NCBI GenBank assembly: GCA_024196135.1
Contig: JAMQCK010000915.1
Location: forward strand, 1 to 14,061
Reading direction: 5' to 3'
Length of the DNA stretch: 14,061 bases
Source: Pleurotus ostreatus/Saccharomyces cerevisiae fusant
Taxonomy: Eukaryota > Opisthokonta
The notes beneath the pieces are model-generated. The model was given only the letters and a program-made list of their open reading frames with translations. It was not told where the DNA came from and searched no databases. The position numbers and the translations under genes were made by a program. Below are positions 7,746 through 14,061 of the stretch, piece by piece. Position 1 is the first letter of the stretch. Every line of letters starts with the position of its first letter.

Positions 7746-10136
7746 CCCATCTAGACCGATAGCATCGTTGATTGAGACGGGCATGAAGGCGTTCGCGCTG
7801 ACGATGGGGAGTTCGCTGCCCGTCGTCGCGCTCGACTCGACCTGCATGCTGAGCAACTGGCCGGAGCCGTACTTGTCCTTAGCCGGCGGCGCCTTGAAGG
7901 GCTGCGCTTCCGTGTTCAGGACATCTGAAAAAATCATCGTTAGCATACACGCATTCACGAAACACCTCACCAACTCACACTCATCCAAGCTAATATGGTC
8001 CGGATCGTCGAAGATCAAATACAGATACTTCAACACCTCTGCAAACCAAAAACTCTCCGTATCGTCGATCCGCTTGCTCTGCTCGTCGTCCACGTCCTCG
8101 ATCCCCGAGAACGCGCCGTTCACGGCAAGGTACTTGTTGAAGCTCTCCACCGCGCTCGCCGCGCGCTTCAAATACTTCTCGTCCCCCGTCGCGCGGTACG
8201 CGATGAACTGCGACTCGAGGACCTCCGGGCGGAGGATGTAGTCCGCGGAGGTGATGTAGAAGCCGTGCTCGTTGTAGAAGGCGAGCTCGGCGTCGGAGAT
8301 GACGGCGTTGGCGCTGGTGTAGTTGCCGTCGGAGGAGATGAAGGCGAAGACCTCGGGGCCGATGCCGGTGCTGGGGAGGGTTAGGGATAGGTCAAGTTCA
8401 GGCCAAGAGTAAACTGGTGTGGGAGGACTCACGCAGTGCTGGCGTAGGTGTTCCAACAGGCGTCCGCGAGCTCGAGGCCGTAGTTGACGATGGTGTCGTT
8501 ATCTATCAGCCGTCCGCCCTGGATCCAGTTCCCACCGTGGAAGCAAGCAAGGTGCTGGACGCGTATACCGTATCAGTGTACACGCTCGATATAACCTGAG
8601 AACCGCCGAGAACGCACTGAGCTGATGTGGCGAATCTTCTTGGACGAGTCGTAGTCCGCGAGGTAGAGCCAGTCGCCAACCGTCGAGCGCTGCGAGGATC
8701 GATTAGTATACGGACGGACAGGCTCGTTGAGCGACCTACACGCAAGAGGTACTGAATCGAACTATCCACCGCAGTATACCACGCATCGGCCCACGAATCG
8801 TCATCCGTGTTCGTCAGACGGGCATACTTGATGAGGTACTCGAGGTACGAGTCCGAGCCGCCGCCCCATGTCTAAGAACAGGATAAGCTTCCAGTCGTTG
8901 CGCTGCGCGACTCCGGCTTCTGCTTCTTACCACGTAACCCCCAACGAAGGCGTTCTTGGCTGGGTCGTACCCTTGCGCGGGGAGACCAGGGAGCGGCGGC
9001 GCCTGGATGTTGTAAATGTTCGGTCAGAGCCTTCTGAGGCTGCCAGGGGCGGGAACGTACGGTGTTCATGATTTGCTTCGCGGAGCCCTCGGCGAGCTTC
9101 GCGTAGGTGTCGTCCTCGGTGTACTGCGAGAGCTCGTAGTACTCGAGTGTGAGCTGAAATCGTGTCAGGGCTATCTAGTATCTGGGACGCGGACATTCCA
9201 AGGCTTACCGTGCCGGCCTCCGCGATGTTGGTCTAGCACATGTCAATCTCAACAGAGAACGGTGAGGAACAAGGGCTTACTGTGTCCACCACAGGCTTGC
9301 CACTCGTGAAGTTCACATACCCGTAAGGTACCGCATTGCCCTGATCAGTACCTTAGCACAAGCTCGAGAACCAGCGTAGATGCGAACTCACGTCCACCCA
9401 GCCCAGGATGAGCTTGTCCGCAAGCTGCTTCGCCTTCTCCACGAGCACATCGTCCTGCTCCCCGCTCAGCTGGTACGCGCTGAGCATGCCCGCAACGTAG
9501 CGGATGGAGCTCTCGAAGATGCTGCCCGCTCATCATCAGTTTCACACCAGGCTTCAGCACATCGCGTCCACGGACCTAACGGTGTCGTCGGTCTTCGACT
9601 CGCTGAAGTCGACCCCGCTGACGTAGTCGACGGCCTCGTGGAAGAGGTCCTGGAGTTGGTTAGCTAGGTGCGGCCGTAACGGCGGTGAAGGACGCTCACA
9701 TCGAGCCCCATGATGTACTGGAGATATCTAAGTTAGCTGCGTTATCATGAGATGCGGGAGCGGGAGCGGGCTCACCATGGTGGGCATCGCATCGACGAGG
9801 GAGGCGCCCCATCCGTTCCTGCTGTCCGTGTAGTTCTTGGACACCTGCTTCGCGTAAGTCGACGCGTCTCGACGCGTACCTCATCCCGTCCCGCACCGGA
9901 GTTAGGTCGTCATGCCCCCAGGCGTACTTCCTGCATCACGGTGAGAAGGCGCTCTGTGATCGAAGACCGCAAACGCACTTGTACGCCTCGTAGCTCGACG
10001 TGAACATGCCCTTCACGATCTCGCGTTGCGCATAGTACTCTTCAGGCAGCTGCAGGCCCGGAGCCTGCACATTGCCACCAAGCGCGAAAGGTGCCCCTGC
10101 GAAGAGCGCGAGTGCGAGGCGCGACGAGCTGATCAT
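7740..10136 (-). CDS. Secreted class I alpha-1,2-mannosidase, GH47
   Basis: Calcium-dependent inverting exo-mannosidase that removes alpha-1,2-linked mannose from N-glycans. Exons (minus): 10136-9979, 9930-9897, 9844-9776, 9717-9700, 9649-9576, 9521-9392, 9340-9281, 9232-9209, 9153-9061, 9002-8931, 8871-8740, 8689-8618, 8554-8433, 8370-7979, 7924-7740. All fourteen introns (48-63 nt) are GT-AG and phases agree, giving 544 aa. Residues 1-20 form a signal peptide; no membrane anchor or retention signal is seen, so it is probably secreted, as in Aspergillus and Penicillium homologues. Family marks: KKYAWGHDDL (53-62), Glu121 in FESSIR, Asp251 in GGGSDSYLEY, RPE with Glu402, and the calcium-ligand Thr488 in NTEAQP (often TEAHP). 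Cys316 and Cys345 match the conserved disulphide. Several N-glycosylation sequons occur. Exons 4 and 8 are only 18 and 24 nt. Confidence 0.95.
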
Positions 10137-10189
10137 CGCGAAGGAGTAAGCGAGAGCGAGCTCGAGGAGATGAACGCGACGGGGCGCGC

Positions 10190-10195
10190 TTTATA
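10190..10195 (-). promoter_or_regulatory. TATA box TATAAA of the GH47 gene
   Basis: TATAAA on the minus strand, 54 nt upstream of the ATG at 10136. The spacing fits a TATA box with a short 5' leader. Confidence 0.6.
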
Positions 10196-10958
10196 AGATC
10201 TCGAAGCGTGCTTCTATCACCCGTCTTCATCAGAGGGGACACGGGACCACGTCGGCGTGATGATAGAAGGCTCCCTGTAGAAGCCCGAGGTCACATTGAT
10301 ACCGCATCCCTGCATGTTTCTTTGGGTACCAGTGCGGCCGGCGCACGTTAGATGGTCCCGAGGGCCCCGGTACGAGGAACGGGGCGCATCGTCGCAAGGT
10401 GCAGGATGGCTCTCGAGGACAGGTCGATGCCGCAGGTTTCCCAAACACCGTCGTCACGAGTGAATGTAGTACCGGTACTGGAGCTGACGAAGGTCTGTTC
10501 AACTCTAGTGGGAGCCTCAGCGTCCCTTTCATGCTGAAAAGGGAAATCAGCTAGTGGCCATATGGCGAGGGCTCTTCTGTGCGGACGACGTCACTCACAT
10601 GCTGAGAAGTGTCGCGCGAGACGCGAAGCAATGCTGGGGCTTATCAACGTGCGGACGCCAACGCGAACGGTACCGTAGGTCCATCAATGGCAAGTGAGAG
10701 TTCAGTGAGAGAAAGGGACAATGTTGAAAGTGACCGAGTCGAGGCGTGCGAAAGTTGGATGACTTGGACACTGACGTGCAGGAAGCAGTCTGGTAGGTCG
10801 ATGGGACACGCGAAGCATGTGAACGGTGAAGACGCAAACAATAGTTCAGATTCAGAATGTACACTGTAGGATAGATCAAGCAGAACGAAGACAAGACAAC
10901 AAGCTCAGAAGAAAAACACCTCTGGCAGCATCACAACCCGCCGTGCACTTCCGCACTC
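10196..10958. other. Region between GH47 promoter and end of the F-box/zinc-finger gene
   Basis: About 760 bp without a gene I can support. The right part should be the 3' UTR of the minus-strand F-box/C2H2 gene and the left part the GH47 upstream region. It holds a 12-bp palindrome at 10468-10479. Short frames at 10230-10532 (minus) and 10609-10869 (plus) have no recognisable domain. Confidence 0.5.
10468..10479. promoter_or_regulatory. 12-bp perfect palindrome AGTACCGGTACT
   Basis: A self-complementary 12-mer about 332 bp upstream of the GH47 start codon. Palindromes of this size can be sites for dimeric transcription factors. I do not recognise a known factor for it, and its role is unknown. 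Confidence 0.25.
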
Positions 10959-13933
10959 TCACGCCGCCACACAGCTCCGCGCCGCCGGCTTCTTCGCAGA
11001 CGACTGCTCCCTAACCGCTTGCATGATGCTCTTCAGCTGGCGCGCATCGCGGTGACATTCGTAGTCCTCGTCGCGGATCGAGGCGATTTGGTGCCTGCGG
11101 AGCACCGTCAGTTACAGTACACACTGATGACCTTCAGAGCACGCGCTGAGGGCCGCCGCCGCACTCGCTGAGAGGCCGTCGCCGCACGCGCTGGGGCTAT
11201 CACGCGCACGGTTCAAGCACAGAACAAGCGGCAAACCCGCAAAGCACACGCAAAATCATCTCATAACACTTACTTTTCGGCGAGATGGGATCGCATCCCA
11301 TTGAAGTTGAACATACGAGGTCCAGCCTTCGGCTTCTCCGCCTGCACGGGTGCATCGGCGGTCCCTTCAACAGCTGGGGCCACAGGGGCAGTAGCGGCAG
11401 GAGCAGCGGCAGAAGTTGAAGTCGATGCGATCGCAGCATCGCCCATAGGGTCGTCCGCGCATCCTCCGTTCTGCAAACCTCTCGTCAGCAGAGAGTCTCA
11501 CCAAATTTGCATCCGCAAAGAAGACTCACCTTATGCAACGCCCAGTGCTTCTTCAACAATTTCCTCGTCGGGAACGACCGCCCGCACCCCTTGTCGCAGA
11601 CAACGCCCTCTCCATCCCCTACAGCGCCATTCGCGCAGTGCCGGCAACTGAACTCCTTCGCGTTACTGAGCTGGCGCAGTTTGCCCTGCGGCTTCTGCAG
11701 ATGCAGGAGTGCGCGCGTGAGGCCGGGAACGATGGGATGGGAGCGGCGGGCCATGGCATCTTGGGAGGGGATGCGCTCAACTTGCATGTGTTCGTGACGG
11801 TGGGCGTGTCCGAGCTGAAGGGGGTTGGAATAAGCAACATGTCTATGATTCCAGCGACGACGCTACTTACAACACTCGAATAGTGCAAAACCACTGGCGG
11901 AACGCACGATTTACAGAGCAGCTCGCTGCCCACCGCTTTCAGCGACGCCGCACAATCCTTGCGCGACGGATCGAGTCCGGCCGCGCGCACGAGCTCCGTC
12001 ATCGCTTCACTGGCCTACAGGATTATTAGCGTCCCTCAGAGCCACCATATCACTCGCACTCACCTTCACGTCGAAGACGAAGTTATCGAAGTTGGCTGTC
12101 GTGTCTTCATGCCTCTTCCTCTTCCCCCCGCTCTGACCGGGACACACATGCGCACACACACCCGCAAAATCCAAGCTCTCATCATACTCATACTTCCTCT
12201 GCACCCCCTTGCACTTCCCGCACGTAAACCGCACATTGACCTGCTCCACCGGATGCGCCCTGAGCGAGCTCACGGGCAGCTCGTCCGCAAGCCCCGCCTT
12301 CGCGCAGAGCGCCGCCCTCGCCCTCGCCCGCCACGTCTTCAACTCGCCCTCCAGCACGCCCCTTAGCGGCTGATTCCGCAGCGCCTTCGCCAGGTTCACC
12401 TCCCTCGCCGTCTTCATGAGCTCCGCGATGAGCGGCAGCGCGCAGAACGCCGGCCAGGAGGGCATGACCTCGCGCGCGCAGTAGCCGTGGTAGTGCTTCT
12501 CGACGGTCGCGCGGTTCGCGCGGAGCTGCTCTTCGGCCTTGCGGTTGTCGCGGCGCGTGCGCATGCGCGTGAGTTCGGCGGTGATGGCGAAGAGGTGCGC
12601 CTTGGCGTCGTCCTCGGTGATGCGCTCGTGGACCATGGTCTTGTGGCGGAGGAGGGCCTTGTAAGTCTCCGTCGCGCATAGATCCCAGTATTCGAAGCCT
12701 TCCTGTTTGGCGAACTTCTTTGAGCTAGCGAGAGGTCAGCGAGACTGACATACTGTGTGCGAATCACTCACAATTCGTGATTCGAGAACTTCACTGCCTG
12801 ACCAGCGGCTGCATATTGCTTCTTCCATAACTGAAGCTCAACGGCAAACTGGAAGCGTCGGGTCAACAAGGGAACAGTCGACGTAGCCAAGGCTGCCATA
12901 CCTTCATAGCTAGCTGATTTTGTTCAATCTCATTGGCATGTCTCTGCATTGACAGCACCATTAGCGTGACCAGAAGAGCCTCGCAAGTCAAGTGCTTACC
13001 CTCTTAGACTCAGCTACAATTTCCGTAGACGTCGCAGAGTGAGCCGCCGCCTCGATGGTGAATGCCTGCTGCGCTGCGCGATAATCGACAGTGCGAAGGC
13101 GCGCTCGGAAAGTCGGCCCTACAGGGGATGTAAGAATCTTTCGAGGCAGATGGAACGGGAGGCGTACAGTAGTTGATGTTGGTCAGTTCTGTAGCAGGTT
13201 GTCAGTGAAAGTTGAAGAGGAGAAAGACACACAACTCAAAAAGGGGGAAGAAACACAACTCACCACCCATCCAAGCGTGATCCTCCATCGAAGGCGTCCA
13301 CGACATGATTGCGTTGTCGACTTGATCGCCGTTCGTGGTGGTGATGTTGCTGAAGCCTAGTTACAGAAAGGCATAATTGGAGGGGGAAAAGGACAGACCT
13401 GCGCATCTCCGTCTGGCATTCCGTCTATAGAGGGAAGTGAGCAAACTCCAGGGGAGGTGATAGGTCGTATAACGCACCCTATTACAGAGGCGGAGTTTAA
13501 TCGCGAACGACGTATACATGTTGTCCGTATGCTTCTTGCATATCTGCCCAACAGGTAAGTATTTGGACTCAGCAAGACAACATAGGCCACGCACCTCGCA
13601 TGGCCCCCCATCGAACACGAACGCCGCGTACGCCGACTCCGTGAGGATGGGTAGCGGATCCTTGAGACCCACCGCCTGCCTGTTCGTCTTCCATATCCCC
13701 TGCGACTTCTCGTCCAGGAGAGTGTTGCAGAAGTACTGGCTGGTGCGCGCGACCGCGAGCACCCACTGCGGTGAACCCAGGCGCATCATGACATCGGTCA
13801 GGATCTCGTAGGGGAGGCGTTGTAGCAGATCGTCATTGACTTCTTCCATAGCGGGAGCGATTGTTGGCGCAGTCGATGTTTCAGGTGGTACTTGCGGCGC
13901 GGAGGCGCCCGGGGCGACGTCGGTTGAGGACAT
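10959..13933 (-). CDS. F-box protein with CxxC pairs and a C2H2 zinc finger
   Basis: Probable SCF ubiquitin-ligase adaptor with nucleic-acid- or protein-binding zinc modules. Exons (minus): 13933-13595, 13543-13478, 13424-13399, 13349-13264, 13188-13168, 13118-13000, 12943-12902, 12848-12772, 12724-12064, 12014-11871, 11814-11530, 11470-11274, 11094-10959; this joins in phase to 732 aa. The F-box is at about 38-82 (LQRLPYEILTDVM, then LAVARTSQYFCNTLL), followed by the IWKTNR and SAYAAFVFDGGPCEIC text common in mushroom F-box proteins (Cys112, Cys115). A helical, possibly coiled-coil region spans about 185-260. CxxC/CxxxC pairs lie at 427/430, 449/453, 513/516 and 584/587. A classical C2H2 finger has Cys600, Cys604, His617 and His621 (C-x3-C-x12-H-x3-H with Phe and Leu in place). 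A basic KRKRH patch is at about 460-464. An Ala/Pro-rich linker precedes a final H-x4-H. Splicing around 13350-13480 has alternatives. Confidence 0.88.
11105..11193. repeat. Degenerate tandem repeat, four 22-23-bp units, inside an intron
   Basis: Four units at 11105-11126, 11127-11148, 11149-11170 and 11171-11193, each ending in a GCACGCGCTG-like core (…CACACTG, …GCACGCGCTG, …GCACTCGCTG, …GCACGCGCTG). The first unit is the most diverged (12 of 22 matches to its neighbour). The tract makes up half of the 179-nt last intron of the F-box/C2H2 gene and ends just before the branch point and acceptor side of the intron. Confidence 0.7.
13229..13262. repeat. Direct repeat of ACACAACTCA with 24-bp offset at a splice donor
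   Basis: ACACAACTCA occurs at 13229-13238 and 13253-13262. On the minus strand the second copy is part of the 5' splice site gtgagttgtgt of intron 4 of the F-box/C2H2 gene. The intron is 75 nt; subtracting one 24-nt unit leaves 51 nt, the usual size here. Confidence 0.65.
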
Positions 13934-13965
13934 CGCGTCGACGATGCTGGAAGTACAAAGGTAAG

Positions 13966-13979
13966 GCGCTAATTAGCGC
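13966..13979. promoter_or_regulatory. 14-bp perfect palindrome GCGCTAATTAGCGC
   Basis: A self-complementary 14-mer 33 bp upstream of the ATG of the F-box/C2H2 gene. It has the TAATTA core that homeodomain proteins bind. Whether it regulates this gene is inferred from position only. Confidence 0.3.
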
Positions 13980-14061
13980 TTAGGGGTGCATCAGGAGCGC
14001 GATCAGTCACCGTCACGCTGGACCTACAAAGCGTGACAACAAGACAGCCAAAAGTCCACAC

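Noticed and set aside
7995..8384. 129-codon open frame on the plus strand, rich in Val, Gly, Asp
   Set aside because: It is exactly antisense to the largest GH47 exon, whose sense translation carries catalytic motifs. Its composition is the product of G/C-biased third positions.
8378..8386. GGGTTAGGG resembling the fungal telomere repeat
   Set aside because: Only about one and a half copies, inside a GH47 intron, so not an internal telomeric tract.
10230..10532. 100-codon minus-strand frame with an ATG upstream of GH47
   Set aside because: No domain, Pro/Arg/Cys-rich translation typical of noncoding frames, and no supporting splice or promoter context.
10609..10869. 86-codon plus-strand frame
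   Set aside because: It begins at a GTG, has no recognisable motif and lies in the probable 3' UTR of the F-box/C2H2 gene.

Overview
This is a stretch of a filamentous basidiomycete nuclear chromosome, most likely Agaricomycetes. The conserved genes are cut into many short exons by GT-AG introns. I resolve 39 introns in six genes; 36 of them are 47-70 nt. Start codons sit in eukaryotic contexts and nothing looks bacterial, viral or transposon-like. Two large F-box proteins of the kind expanded in mushroom-forming fungi support this placement. All product names come from reading the translations; no database search was possible.

Layout from left to right. (1) 1-2271, minus: a multi-exon F-box/leucine-rich gene that runs off the left edge. 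(2) 2658-3419 and 3870-4226, plus: two apparently intronless genes for low-complexity, probably disordered proteins, each with a TATAAG element about 100 bp upstream. (3) 4436-5371, minus: a seven-exon GNAT acetyltransferase of the SAT1/2 (diamine/thialysine) type, divergent from (4) 5641-6270, plus: the beta subunit of the nascent polypeptide-associated complex (EGD1/BTF3 family). (5) 6636-7211, plus: a three-exon unknown protein of 157 aa with a perfect palindrome containing two MCB (ACGCGT) sites just upstream. (6) 7740-10136, minus: a fifteen-exon gene for a secreted class I alpha-1,2-mannosidase (GH47), 544 aa, with all three catalytic acids. (7) 10959-13933, minus: a thirteen-exon gene for a 732-aa F-box protein that also has CxxC pairs and a canonical C2H2 zinc finger.

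The genes do not form one pathway. NAC-beta and the acetyltransferase are housekeeping functions. The GH47 enzyme trims mannose from glycoproteins in the secretory route or outside the cell. The F-box proteins are probable substrate adaptors of SCF ubiquitin ligases. I found no tRNA, rRNA, CRISPR array or mobile element.

The most notable pattern is at small scale. The only three introns longer than 70 nt (75, 150 and 179 nt) each contain a tandem repeat with a unit of 19-24 bp. For two of them, removing the repeat brings the intron back to about 50-55 nt. A fifth repeat tract of similar unit size lies beyond the GH47 stop codon and includes a second copy of the stop-codon context.
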